Shown piece after piece: positions 1 through 8,711 of a stretch of DNA of 64,000 nucleotides. The DNA is from JAITWN01 sp034002745 (GTDB lineage Bacteria; Pseudomonadota; Gammaproteobacteria; SZUA-140). The DNA lies in the NCBI GenBank assembly GCA_034002745.1, contig JAVEZY010000010.1:18276-82275 (forward strand), written 5' to 3'. The first letter of the stretch is position 1. Every line of letters starts with the position of its first letter. Below the pieces are notes generated by a model, which was not told the origin of the DNA, ran no database searches, and was given only the letters and a program-made list of their open reading frames with translations. Both the position numbers and the translations under genes were made by a program.

Positions 1-851
1 TCGCTGCGGGCGCCTTCCATCCAGCGTTTCAGCATGGATCGCATCATCAGCGCCATCGGCTGATCGCGGCGATCCTCGCGAGCACCGGCAAGCAGAGTCA
101 GGGCGGCGAGCAGACAGGAATCGCCATACAGCGCATGAGAACTCCTGCCTAGGCCACCGGCATGGCCGCCTTCATCCCAGAACATGGCGGACCAGGCCAG
201 CATGCGGCGCAGATATGCCTCCAGACGAGCATCCCCGGTCCGCCTGGCGGCGACGGCGACCAGAAAAAGGGCCTTGTGGTGATAGGCGCTCGGAGTGGCG
301 ATCGGATTTCCGTGGAACGGGAAATCGACGAATCCGCCTGCCGCGGTGGTCCAGCGCTCCAGATCGACGAGCAGGCGATCCAAGGCGCGGCGGCGCGGCG
401 CGGCGCCATCGGCTTCGAGCAGGCGGCAGACGTTCGCCAGCAGCGTCCAGTTGTTGGAGGGATAGCGGGAATGCAGTTCGCAGGCGCGGCGCTCGCCCGC
501 GAGCCGGCGTCTCAGATCATCCGCACCGTCCGGCAGGGATTCTTCCAGCAGGTGCAGCAGAAAACGGTTGAAAGGTGCATGCCCACGCCGGCTGCGCGGG
601 GTGCCAAGCCAGGCATCGAGCGGCTCGCGCCAGCACTCATCCTGCGCCCCCCGCAGGATGAGCAAGGCGAGCGCGGCGCCGAGCTGTCCGTAATGGTCCG
701 GCGCGCTCGGCCGTCCTTCGACCGCATCCCACAGACCGGCACCCGGCCTTGTCGCGGCGGCGAGCGCCGCGGCAAGGCCGGCGAGACAGCGATCGAGCAT
801 GACATCCACGCCATCCGGATCGCTGGCGCCAGAGGTATCAGGCGCGATCAC
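1..851 (-). CDS. Hypothetical toroid-like protein, partial at left edge
   Basis: An uninterrupted frame of 283 codons runs off the left edge, so its C-terminus is missing. I start it at the GTG at 849-851, which overlaps the stop of the upstream ligase gene (GTGA), so the two are probably translated together; an in-frame stop lies just upstream. The visible part has no signal peptide or membrane segment. Patterns such as YPSNNW, GFVDFPFHG, AYHHKALF and GGLGRSSHALYGD, set between amphipathic helices, resemble alpha/alpha-toroid proteins such as polysaccharide lyases. I recognise no named family, and the toroid idea rests on pattern only. Its place after the O-glycosylation ligase suggests a role in polysaccharide handling. 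Confidence 0.75.
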   Translation of the reverse strand, partial: MIAPDTSGASDPDGVDVMLDRCLAGLAAALAAATRPGAGLWDAVEGRPSAPDHYGQLGAALALLILRGAQDECWREPLDAWLGTPRSRRGHAPFNRFLLHLLEESLPDGADDLRRRLAGERRACELHSRYPSNNWTLLANVCRLLEADGAAPRRRALDRLLVDLERWTTAAGGFVDFPFHGNPIATPSAYHHKALFLVAVAARRTGDARLEAYLRRMLAWSAMFWDEGGHAGGLGRSSHALYGDSCLLAALTLLAGAREDRRDQPMALMMRSMLKRWMEGARS

Positions 852-2233
852 TGCCCCCGCTCATCCCGAACCACGAACTCCCGGAACCTGGGCTGCGGGA
901 CGCCGCGGGCACGGCGGTCATCGGGCGCGGTGGATCCGGCCTGTTCCGCACCCTGCGCGAGCTCCCGCTGCATCACCACCGCCAGGGCGATGAAGGCATA
1001 CAGCAGGTTGAAATAAGCCACGTCGAGGAAGGCTCCTGCGGCGAGATAGCCCAGCAGGCCGATCTGCAGCGCCCAGGCATACTCGGACAGCCATATGCGT
1101 CCGGGTTGATCCCGGGCCTCTTTGCGGATACGGTTCAGGGCCAGCAGGGTGCCGATCATCAGCGCCAGATACAGCGCCAGACCGACGAACCCATGGTTAC
1201 CCAGGACGCTGAAATAAATGCTGTGCGGGGACAGTACATGAGTCCAGTCGCCCTCGAACTCGGCGTACTGTATCCACCAGTCATAGCCCATGCCGGCATT
1301 GCGAAATCCCATCCCGACCAGGGGTCGGTCCAGCGCCATGTTCCAGTTGACGCCCCAGGCCTGGATGCGCTGCATGGCCGAGCGGTCCTCCTCGTAGCTT
1401 TCGATGGTGCTCCAGCGTTCCGTAAGACGCTCGGGGGCGGTTACGCCGATCACCCCGAAGGCGATCACCGCCAGAGTCACGAGGACGATCTTGCGCTGCA
1501 TGCGCAGGAACATGAACGGGGCGATGGCCAGCAGACCCAACAGAGCGCCGCGGGAATAGGTCGCCAGGATCGCGACTGCAGTCAGCCAGAACACTGCGTA
1601 GCCGAAAAGGCCAAGAAGGCGCGAATAGCGCTGCAGAAACTTCGAGCCGAACTCGACCCAGCGACGATGGAAAAGCCGGGCGCTGACCAGAATGGCCGGC
1701 AGCACCATGATCATGGCAATACCGATATAGGTGTTGCCGGAAAGGTAGGAGCCATCGGGGCCGAGTACCATGTGCGCACCGCCGGTGCTGACTGCGAACA
1801 GGCCGCCCTTGAACCCGTAGAAGGCAAGCGACCCGGTAATGACCAGCAGCAAGGCGATGATGCGTCCGGGACCGAAGATCAGCAGCGGCGCGACGAAGGT
1901 GATGAGCATGATTTTCATGAAATGAACCCAGAAGCCCCAGGCATTCGGGTTCACCGCCACGGCGGTGGTCAGCGTGACCCATCCCACCCATACGAAAAGC
2001 AGTGTCATCAGCTGCGATTTCGGCATGGGGCGCTTGTCCCGGGCGGTCAGAAAGGCAAACAGTGTCACCGCCGCGATGATCATCGCCACCGGGAAGCTGC
2101 GCATGAAACCCCAGGTGAGGCTGTGTGGCGCCATCAATCCCACCCAGAACCAGGCAAGGATGCCGACCCAGGGCCGCATCAGGATTACCGGGACCAGGCC
2201 GATGATGATGGCAAAGAGGAGATAGTCGCGCAT
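848..2233 (-). CDS. O-glycosylation ligase, exosortase A-associated
   Basis: A polytopic inner-membrane protein of 461 residues with about ten hydrophobic segments, starting MRDYLLFAIIIGLVPVILM. It matches what I know of the exosortase A-associated O-glycosylation ligase family (TIGR03097), which belongs to the Wzy/WaaL group: GFKGGLFAVSTGG and the SGNTYIG loop in the middle, then DRPLVGMGF and HSIYFSVLGNHGFVGLALY of the Wzy_C region. Such enzymes transfer or polymerise lipid-linked glycans on the periplasmic face. I chose the ATG at 2233 over a start at 2302 because the extra 23 residues are polar and the membrane segment starts straight after MRDY. It is divergent from the acyl-CoA ligase. 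Confidence 0.9.
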   Translation of the reverse strand: MRDYLLFAIIIGLVPVILMRPWVGILAWFWVGLMAPHSLTWGFMRSFPVAMIIAAVTLFAFLTARDKRPMPKSQLMTLLFVWVGWVTLTTAVAVNPNAWGFWVHFMKIMLITFVAPLLIFGPGRIIALLLVITGSLAFYGFKGGLFAVSTGGAHMVLGPDGSYLSGNTYIGIAMIMVLPAILVSARLFHRRWVEFGSKFLQRYSRLLGLFGYAVFWLTAVAILATYSRGALLGLLAIAPFMFLRMQRKIVLVTLAVIAFGVIGVTAPERLTERWSTIESYEEDRSAMQRIQAWGVNWNMALDRPLVGMGFRNAGMGYDWWIQYAEFEGDWTHVLSPHSIYFSVLGNHGFVGLALYLALMIGTLLALNRIRKEARDQPGRIWLSEYAWALQIGLLGYLAAGAFLDVAYFNLLYAFIALAVVMQRELAQGAEQAGSTAPDDRRARGVPQPRFREFVVRDERGQ

Positions 2234-2356
2234 GTCCGTCCAGTCCAGTGAATCCCCGGCCTGCGGGAATCCAGGCTCGTCCCTACTTGTCGGCAGCTGC
2301 ACGCTGCGGGTTGATCCGGCGAGCCGTCATGTTATCACCCTGCCCCGCGGCTGCGG

Positions 2357-2362
2357 TATGAT
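2357..2362 (+). promoter_or_regulatory. Possible -10 box for the acyl-CoA ligase gene
   Basis: TATGAT lies 28 bases before the ATG at 2390 in the 156-base divergent gap. No convincing -35 box is seen at 17 bases, and the start codon has only a weak ribosome site, so the leader would be about 20 bases. The call rests on one hexamer and its position. Confidence 0.3.
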
Positions 2363-2389
2363 TGGCGCTGCGCCGAATCCACGCCAGCC

Positions 2390-3979
2390 ATGACCGCCAT
2401 CACCCGACTTCACCAGATCGTCCTCCACAGGGCATCCCTTGCTCCCGCCGCGCCCGCTCTGCGCTACCGCGGAAACGACGAGAGCTATCAGGACCTCGCC
2501 GCGGCGATCGAGCGCGCCGCGGCCCGCCTGGGCGCGGCCGGAGTACGCCGCCTCGACCGGGTGGCGATCTGGCTCGACAAGCGCTTCGAAACGGTGCATG
2601 CGCTGTTCGGCACCTCCGCCGCCGGGGGCATCTCCGTCCCGGTCAACCCGCTGCTGCGGGCCGAGCAGGTTTCCCACATCCTGCGCGACTGCAATGTACG
2701 CGTGCTCATCACCTCTTCGGAACGACTGGCGACGCTGGCGCCCGTCCTTGCCTCCTGTCCGGACCTGGAGAGCGTGCTGCTGGTGGATCGTCCCGCACCC
2801 GCCGAAGGGCACTATCGCGTGGAGCTGTGGGCGGAAGATGCCGGGAGCGCCCCTCCGCCGGGAAGGGGCGGCATCGATGGCGACATGGCCGCGATCCTCT
2901 ACACCTCGGGCAGCACCGGCCGACCCAAGGGCGTGGTGCTGTCGCACCGCAATCTGATCGCGGGTGCCGAAAGCGTAAGCACGTACCTGGAAAACACTGC
3001 GGAGGACCGCCTGCTGTCGGTGCTGCCGCTCAGCTTCGACTATGGACTCAGCCAGCTCACCACGGCCTTCCTCACCGGGGCCAGCGTCGTGCTGCTCAAC
3101 TATCTGCTGCCGCGCGATGTCATCCGCGCGGTCGAGCGCGAAGGCATCACCGGTCTGGCGGCGGTCCCGCCGCTGTGGATACAGCTTTCCGCGCTCGAAT
3201 GGCCGGAAGCGGCGACACGCAGCCTGCGCTATGTCACCAACTCCGGCGGCGCGATGCCGCGCAAGTCCCTGAACGCGCTGCGCGCGCGGCTTCCGGGCAC
3301 CCGATTCTTCCTGATGTACGGACTGACCGAAGCTTTCCGCTCCACCTGGCTGCCACCGGAAGAGATCGATCGCCGACCGGATTCGATCGGCAAGGCCATC
3401 CCCAATGCCGAGATCATGGTGGTCCGCCCCGATGGCAGTCCCTGCGAACCCGGGGAACCGGGCGAACTGGTACACCGCGGCGCGCTGGTGGCGCTTGGCT
3501 ACTGGAACGACGCGCAGCGCACGGCGGAGCGCTTCCGCCCGGCGCCCGCCCAGCCCGCGGAACTGCCGCTGCCCGAGATCGCAGTATGGTCCGGAGACAC
3601 CGTGCGCGCGGACGAGGACGGCTTTCTCTATTTCGTCGGACGGCGCGACGAGATGATCAAGACCTCGGGCTACCGGGTCAGCCCCACCGAAATCGAGGAG
3701 ATCGCCTATGCGACCGGTTTCGTGGCCGAAGCCGCCGCCTTCGGCCTGCCCCATCCCGAACTCGGCCAGGCGATCGTTCTGGTGGGCATGCCCCATGACC
3801 CGGAGCTGGACACCGCCAGACTGCTCGACGCAATGCGTCCGTCGCTACCCGCCTATATGGTCCCGGCCCACATCGAACTGAACCCGCGCCCGCTACCGCG
3901 CAACGCCAACGGCAAGATCGATCGCAAGGCCCTGGCCGCCGGTCTGGCGGGCCTTTTCGGGGAGCCGAACGAAGCATGA
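2390..3979 (+). CDS. Acyl-CoA ligase (AMP-forming), exosortase A-associated
   Basis: A 529-residue adenylate-forming enzyme that would activate a carboxylic acid as the acyl-AMP and then the thioester. The phosphate-binding motif YTSGSTGRPKG is at residues 171-181, YGLTEAFRSTW forms the A5-like region, VGRRDEMIKTSGYRVSPTE the hinge, and the catalytic lysine is Lys509 in NANGKIDRK. It fits the XrtA-linked ligase family (TIGR03098 as I recall). The acyl acceptor could be CoA or the acyl carrier protein at 9523-9777. The next gene overlaps by four bases (ATGA), so ligase and decarboxylase are translationally coupled. Substrate unknown. Confidence 0.92.
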   Translation: MTAITRLHQIVLHRASLAPAAPALRYRGNDESYQDLAAAIERAAARLGAAGVRRLDRVAIWLDKRFETVHALFGTSAAGGISVPVNPLLRAEQVSHILRDCNVRVLITSSERLATLAPVLASCPDLESVLLVDRPAPAEGHYRVELWAEDAGSAPPPGRGGIDGDMAAILYTSGSTGRPKGVVLSHRNLIAGAESVSTYLENTAEDRLLSVLPLSFDYGLSQLTTAFLTGASVVLLNYLLPRDVIRAVEREGITGLAAVPPLWIQLSALEWPEAATRSLRYVTNSGGAMPRKSLNALRARLPGTRFFLMYGLTEAFRSTWLPPEEIDRRPDSIGKAIPNAEIMVVRPDGSPCEPGEPGELVHRGALVALGYWNDAQRTAERFRPAPAQPAELPLPEIAVWSGDTVRADEDGFLYFVGRRDEMIKTSGYRVSPTEIEEIAYATGFVAEAAAFGLPHPELGQAIVLVGMPHDPELDTARLLDAMRPSLPAYMVPAHIELNPRPLPRNANGKIDRKALAAGLAGLFGEPNEA

Positions 3980-5211
3980 ACGAAACGCGAGTGACACACG
4001 CGCCGATGGATCGCTTCGAGATCCGGGACGATTGCCTGATCATCGGCGGCCAGCCGCTGACCGGCCTCGCCGAGCGCCTGGGGCGGACCCCGTTTTACGC
4101 CTATGACCGGGCGGTGATGACCGCGACCATGCAGCGCCTGCGTGCGTGCCTGCCTGACGAAATCTCCATTCACTATGCGGTCAAGGCAAATCCGATGCCG
4201 GCGCTGGTACGGCACATGGCATCGCTGGCCGATGGCCTGGATGTCGCATCCGGCGGGGAACTGCGCGTCGCCCTCGACACCGGCACAGCGCCGGACCACA
4301 TCAGTTTCGCCGGCCCCGGAAAATCGCTGGCCGAACTCGAGGCCGCGGTGCAGGCCGGCATCACGGTCAATCTGGAATCCTTCACCGAGCTGGAACGCAT
4401 CGCCCTCATCGGCGAGAAACTCGGCATCCGGCCACGCGTCGCCGTCCGGGTGAACCCGGACTTCGAACTGAAATCCTCCGGCATGAAGATGAGCGGCGGA
4501 CCCAAGGCCTTCGGGGTCGATGCCGAGCGCGTGCCCGGGATGCTGCGCCGCATCGGTGAACTGGGTCTACACTTCCGCGGCTTTCACATCTTCTCGGGCT
4601 CACAGAACCTGCGTGCCGAGGCGATCGTGGAAGCCCAGGGACTGAGCATCGCGCTGGCGCTGCGCCTCGCCGAAGCGGCGCCGGGCCCAGTGCAAACCCT
4701 CAACATCGGCGGCGGCTTCGGCATCCCCTACTTTCCCGGTGAACGTCCGCTCGAGCTGGAGCCGATCGCCGAGCACCTGCGGGAGCGTCTGCCGGAGATC
4801 CGGACGCGACTGCCCGAGGCCTCGGTGATCATCGAACTCGGCCGCTATCTGGTGGGCGAGGCCGGCATTTATGTCGCCGAGATCCTGGATCGCAAGGAGT
4901 CGCGCGGGCAGGTCTTCCTCGTCACCAACGGCGGACTGCACCACCACCTCGCCGCCTCCGGCAACTTCGGACAGGTGATCCGCAAGAATTATCCGGTCGT
5001 CATCGGCAACCGGGTGCATGGCAGCGAGCGCGAACGCGTCAATGTGGTGGGCCCGCTGTGCACGCCGCTCGACGTGCTTGCCCAGCAGATGGAAATGGCG
5101 CGTGCCGACATCGGCGATCTGGTAGTCGTCTACCAGTCGGGCGCCTATGGCTACACCGCCAGCCCGACCCGTTTCCTCAGCCACCCCGAGCCGGCGGAAA
5201 TCCTTGTCTGA
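3976..5211 (+). CDS. PLP-dependent decarboxylase, exosortase A-associated
   Basis: A 411-residue fold-III PLP enzyme of the diaminopimelate/ornithine decarboxylase superfamily. Lys70 in HYAVKANP should bind PLP, the Gly-rich LNIGGGFGIPY (residues about 239-249) binds its phosphate, and GPLCTPLDVLAQ near residue 360 supplies the conserved Cys and Asp of the second active-site half. It matches the XrtA-associated decarboxylase family (TIGR03099). Its substrate is unknown; a diamino acid or amino-acyl thioester is likely given the ligase it overlaps by four bases. The reading frame ends 19 bases before the ATP-grasp gene start, so the three form one plus-strand operon. Confidence 0.92.
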   Translation: MNETRVTHAPMDRFEIRDDCLIIGGQPLTGLAERLGRTPFYAYDRAVMTATMQRLRACLPDEISIHYAVKANPMPALVRHMASLADGLDVASGGELRVALDTGTAPDHISFAGPGKSLAELEAAVQAGITVNLESFTELERIALIGEKLGIRPRVAVRVNPDFELKSSGMKMSGGPKAFGVDAERVPGMLRRIGELGLHFRGFHIFSGSQNLRAEAIVEAQGLSIALALRLAEAAPGPVQTLNIGGGFGIPYFPGERPLELEPIAEHLRERLPEIRTRLPEASVIIELGRYLVGEAGIYVAEILDRKESRGQVFLVTNGGLHHHLAASGNFGQVIRKNYPVVIGNRVHGSERERVNVVGPLCTPLDVLAQQMEMARADIGDLVVVYQSGAYGYTASPTRFLSHPEPAEILV

Positions 5212-5230
5212 GCGGCACGCCGGAGGATCG

Positions 5231-7114
5231 ATGCCGTCCGTGCCCACCCCCTTGTTTCCCGTTTCTGCCGTGGTCGTCGGGCTGTGCGTGCACGGGCTGG
5301 CGCTGGTGCGCTCGCTCGGCCATGCCGGCGTGCGGGTTCACGCACTCGAGGCCGACCACGATCTCCCCGGGTGCCGCACCCGGCTGGCGCAGATCCACTA
5401 CGCCGCCGACATCAACGGGCCGGGCCTGATCGATGCGTTGCTCGAGCTGCGCAGGCGCCTGCCCGGCGATGAAGCCCCCATACTGTTCCTCACCAATGAC
5501 AATATGGTGCGGACCATCGGACGGCACTGGGATCGACTCGAAGGGACTTACCGGCTGAGCTGGTCCGGATGCCGCGACAGGATACTCGCTCTGCTCGACA
5601 AGGCAGCGCTGGAAATGCACTGCCAGAGCCATGATCTGCCCTACCCGCACAGCCTCGTCCTGCATGGCATCGACGACGAACCGGCTGGCGATGGCGCCGA
5701 GATCACTTACCCCTGCATCGTCAAACCGACCCGCCCCCTGTCCGGATTCAAGGTCCGTGTGGCACACAGCCGGGCCGATCTTCAGCGGCTTGCCGCCGAT
5801 CATCCGGGCGCGCTGCCGTTCCTGATGCAGCGCTGGATAGAGGGCGACGACCGCCGCACTCTGTTCGTGGCCTTCTATCTCGATCGCGGCAGGATCCTGG
5901 CCACCTACGCTGGCCGCAAGCTGGCGGCGAAACCGCCGGGGCTGGGCCAGACCACGATCGCCGAATCCTTCGCGCACGAAGCGACCCGCGCCCTGACGGA
6001 ACGATTCTTCGCGCCGCTGCAACTGTCCGGCCCGGTATCGCTGGAAGTGAAGCTCGACGCCGAGGGGAAGCCCTGGATCATCGAGCCGACGCTGGGCCGC
6101 ACGGATTACTGGCTGGATTGCTGTGTGGCCAACGGCATCAACCTGCCGATGCTCGAATACCTGCATCAGTGCGCCAGGCCGCTGCCCACGCCGGTACAGA
6201 CGGCGACCCATGTATGGTTCGATACCGAGCGCAGCCCGCTGGCCTGGCTGAAGCTGCGCCTGCGCAACGTTGCCGCGACTCCCGCATGGAAGCCGCGCTT
6301 CGCCTATTGGGACCGGCAAGATCAGGCGCCATTTCGTCACGGCATGTGGCGCCTGCTGCGCAATACCGTTTCGCGCGTGACGACGAAGCTGCGCCGATTG
6401 TTCAGCACGCGTACGCGTGACAGCTTCAGCGCCACCATACGCAGCCTGGGCTGGATCAACGGTCCGCTTTATCTGCTGGCACAGGGAATGGACCAGCTGA
6501 GCCGCGGACGCATCCGCATCATCAAGTACGATCTGGTATCACAGCCGGTCAGCGCTGAACCGCTGATGCCCTCGCATCGCGGCGCCGCCGTCGAAGTGCG
6601 TGAAGTCCATGCCGGCGATCCGTTGCTCACGCGCATGGGACATCCACCCGCAAGCATCGAAAGCCGCTTTGCGCAGGGCGGACGCTGCCTCGCGGCGCTC
6701 TGCGACGGCGAACTGGCGGGCTTTCTGTGGTGGGTGGAAGGCGCCTACCGCGAGGACGAGGTGCGCTGCCTGTTCATACCGCACCCAGCCGGGGCTGCCG
6801 TATGGGATTTCGATGTCTTCGTCGCCGCGGGACGCCGCTACAGCCCGGTATTCGCCCGGCTGTGGGAAGCTGCCGACCGGGAACTCCATGGCCGCGGCTT
6901 CATCCGCAGTTGCAGCCGGATATCGGCCTTCAAGCCGGAATCGCTGTCGGCCCATCGCCGGCTCGGCGCGCGCGTCACCGGCAAGTGTCTCTTCATCCGC
7001 ATCTGGCGCGCGCAGATCATGTTCGCCACGCAGTCGCCGTGGATACATGTGTCGCTCACCGAAGCCTCACGCCCTGCGCTGCGCGTGGGCGAGGCCAATT
7101 CCCCTCAGGACTGA
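5231..7114 (+). CDS. ATP-grasp/GNAT fusion protein
   Basis: A two-part cytoplasmic protein of 627 residues. The first part (about 1-340) is an ATP-grasp ligase: a VVVGLCVHGLALVRSLGHAG Rossmann-like start, YPCIVKPTRP for ATP binding, LMQRWIEGDD, and the metal-binding SLEVKLDAEGKPWIIEPTLG. The last part (about 460-610) looks like a GNAT or FemAB-type acyltransferase, with GELAGFLWWVEGAY and a final strand-helix unit. I chose the ATG at 5231 because CGGAGGA sits just before it; an upstream start at 5147 would overlap the decarboxylase. It probably joins a carboxylate to an amine and then acylates, but neither substrate is known. It overlaps the convergent methyltransferase by ten bases. Confidence 0.82.
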   Translation: MPSVPTPLFPVSAVVVGLCVHGLALVRSLGHAGVRVHALEADHDLPGCRTRLAQIHYAADINGPGLIDALLELRRRLPGDEAPILFLTNDNMVRTIGRHWDRLEGTYRLSWSGCRDRILALLDKAALEMHCQSHDLPYPHSLVLHGIDDEPAGDGAEITYPCIVKPTRPLSGFKVRVAHSRADLQRLAADHPGALPFLMQRWIEGDDRRTLFVAFYLDRGRILATYAGRKLAAKPPGLGQTTIAESFAHEATRALTERFFAPLQLSGPVSLEVKLDAEGKPWIIEPTLGRTDYWLDCCVANGINLPMLEYLHQCARPLPTPVQTATHVWFDTERSPLAWLKLRLRNVAATPAWKPRFAYWDRQDQAPFRHGMWRLLRNTVSRVTTKLRRLFSTRTRDSFSATIRSLGWINGPLYLLAQGMDQLSRGRIRIIKYDLVSQPVSAEPLMPSHRGAAVEVREVHAGDPLLTRMGHPPASIESRFAQGGRCLAALCDGELAGFLWWVEGAYREDEVRCLFIPHPAGAAVWDFDVFVAAGRRYSPVFARLWEAADRELHGRGFIRSCSRISAFKPESLSAHRRLGARVTGKCLFIRIWRAQIMFATQSPWIHVSLTEASRPALRVGEANSPQD

Positions 7115-7851
7115 GCCGGCGCACCCGTCCTGCGCGCCGAGATGAGCACGGCGTGCGCGAACGGCGATCCCAGCGGGCCGAGCGCATTCAACAGCCCGCG
7201 ACATGCGCGGCTCTCCACCAGCGGCTGGAGGCGGGCCAGCGCCGGGGGAAGGATCGGTACTCTGCGGATGCGCACATCGACCGCGCCGTGACGGCGCATC
7301 AGCTCGGCCAGGTGAGCAGCGCGGTGATAGCGCAGCGCAAGCTGGCGCCCTTTCAGCCGTGCAAGCGCGCCCCTGGCCAGGGTAGGCAGACAGACCGCGT
7401 TCAGGGCATCGATCCAGACCTGTCCGCCGGGGCGGACGGTCGCCATCAGTTCGGCGATCGCCGCCTCCGGCTCATCCAGCGCCTGCAATACGCCGAAGCA
7501 CATGACCCCGTCAGCGCTCCCTGGACGCAGCGGCAGGCGGCGGACATCGCTCACCGCCCAGACGATTTCGCGCGCACTGCGCTCGCGGGCTTTCTGCACC
7601 GAAGGCAGGGAATAGTCGAGACCGATGACGCGCAGGCCCGCGGCGGCGAGATGCCGCGTATAGCTGCCGGCGCCGCAGCCGGCATCCACCCACAGTGCGC
7701 CCGGCGCATCACCACGCCACGTGCGCTGGAAGTTGCGCATGCGCGCCGCCAGTCCGGCATCGGTCCAGCCGGCGATCGCGGCATCGTCGTCGAAGCGGCT
7801 ACCGCGCTCGATGAAACGGCGACGCCAGTTTTCCTCGAATCCCGATCTCAC
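7105..7851 (-). CDS. SAM-dependent methyltransferase, class I
   Basis: A 248-residue methyltransferase. Motif I is WVDAGCGAGSYTRHL, followed by an acidic loop (GLDYS), the motif IV-like region DGVMCFGVLQALDEP, and RPGGQVWID. I use the GTG at 7851, which overlaps the stop of hydrolase 1 (GTGA) with GGAG nine bases upstream; a longer frame from 7893 would overlap the hydrolase by 46 bases. It closes the ACP-hydrolase-hydrolase-methyltransferase operon, so its substrate is probably the product of that pathway or a polysaccharide precursor. No target-specific motif is visible. Confidence 0.85.
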   Translation of the reverse strand: MRSGFEENWRRRFIERGSRFDDDAAIAGWTDAGLAARMRNFQRTWRGDAPGALWVDAGCGAGSYTRHLAAAGLRVIGLDYSLPSVQKARERSAREIVWAVSDVRRLPLRPGSADGVMCFGVLQALDEPEAAIAELMATVRPGGQVWIDALNAVCLPTLARGALARLKGRQLALRYHRAAHLAELMRRHGAVDVRIRRVPILPPALARLQPLVESRACRGLLNALGPLGSPFAHAVLISARRTGAPAQS

Positions 7852-8711
7852 TGCGCGCCGCTCCGCTCCTGGCGCAACCAGTTCAGCGTCCACTCGGTCA
7901 CGCGCTCCCGCCAGTCCTCACGGGAGAAAGTGTGGTTGGCATCGGCAAGCTCGCACTTGCGCACCCTGGCTTGCTGCAGCAGGCCTGCCCAGGCCGGAGA
8001 CTGGGCGGCCGTATCGGTGAACTCCCTGGCGGTGAGATCATCGCCGCTGAGGATCAGCAGCACAGACCCGGGGAACCGCTTCCATCCGGCAGCCATGCGT
8101 TCGGGCAAGGTGCCTGTCCGCGGCGAGTGCTCGCCGCTCGCGCCGGCGCCGCTCGAGCGTGCTCGCGAGATCGCGCCTCCGAGTCCGCGCAGGGACGCGA
8201 ACAGGCGCAGCTGTCCCCGGAACAGCCCCGCCCAGAAATCGCGGCTGAAAAGGCGCTGCAGATAGTAATGACGCAGGCGGGCGCGCGCGAGACCTTCGAC
8301 GGTCCGCACCCAGGGATTGAGCAGCACCAGGCCATCGACGCGGCGATCATCCCCGGCATACATCAAGGCTGCGGAAGCAGCGTCGCACAGCCCCCAGAGC
8401 ACCACGCTCTTCAGCGCCGGCTGTTCGGCCATGAATACATCGATGGCGGCACGCAGATCCTCGCTGATGTCCTCGAATGTGCGCTGCCCGCCATCGGCGT
8501 CGCCCATGCCGCGATAATCGAACCTGAACACGGGAATGCCTGCGGCGGCGAGCCGGCGCGCCAGCAGCAGAAACTGCCGATGACTGCCGACGCGGTATTG
8601 GGGACCGCCGACAACGATCAGCACACCGCGCTGAGCACCCTGCGCGCCGGCGTGCACGATGCCGATCAGATCCTCGCCGCCGACGGAAAAGACGAGTGCG
8701 CGCTCGTTCAT
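7848..8711 (-). CDS. Hydrolase 1, exosortase A-associated (alpha/beta)
   Basis: A 287-residue alpha/beta hydrolase fold protein resembling the XrtA-associated hydrolase 1 family (TIGR03100). FRFDYRGMGDADG gives the conserved loop after strand 4, and the nucleophile elbow reads WGLCDAASAAL, with Cys where most family relatives elsewhere have Ser. LILSGDDLTAREF and HTFSRE supply candidate Asp and His. It may act as a thioesterase or acyltransferase on ACP-bound substrates; no reaction has been assigned. I chose the ATG at 8711 because it overlaps the stop of hydrolase 2 (ATGA) and the residues upstream of it are not fold-like. Confidence 0.9.
   Translation of the reverse strand: MNERALVFSVGGEDLIGIVHAGAQGAQRGVLIVVGGPQYRVGSHRQFLLLARRLAAAGIPVFRFDYRGMGDADGGQRTFEDISEDLRAAIDVFMAEQPALKSVVLWGLCDAASAALMYAGDDRRVDGLVLLNPWVRTVEGLARARLRHYYLQRLFSRDFWAGLFRGQLRLFASLRGLGGAISRARSSGAGASGEHSPRTGTLPERMAAGWKRFPGSVLLILSGDDLTAREFTDTAAQSPAWAGLLQQARVRKCELADANHTFSREDWRERVTEWTLNWLRQERSGAQ

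Noticed and set aside
2327..3796. Minus-strand frame of 489 codons opposite the acyl-CoA ligase
   Set aside because: The ligase on the plus strand carries all its motifs; the opposite frame shows no domain.
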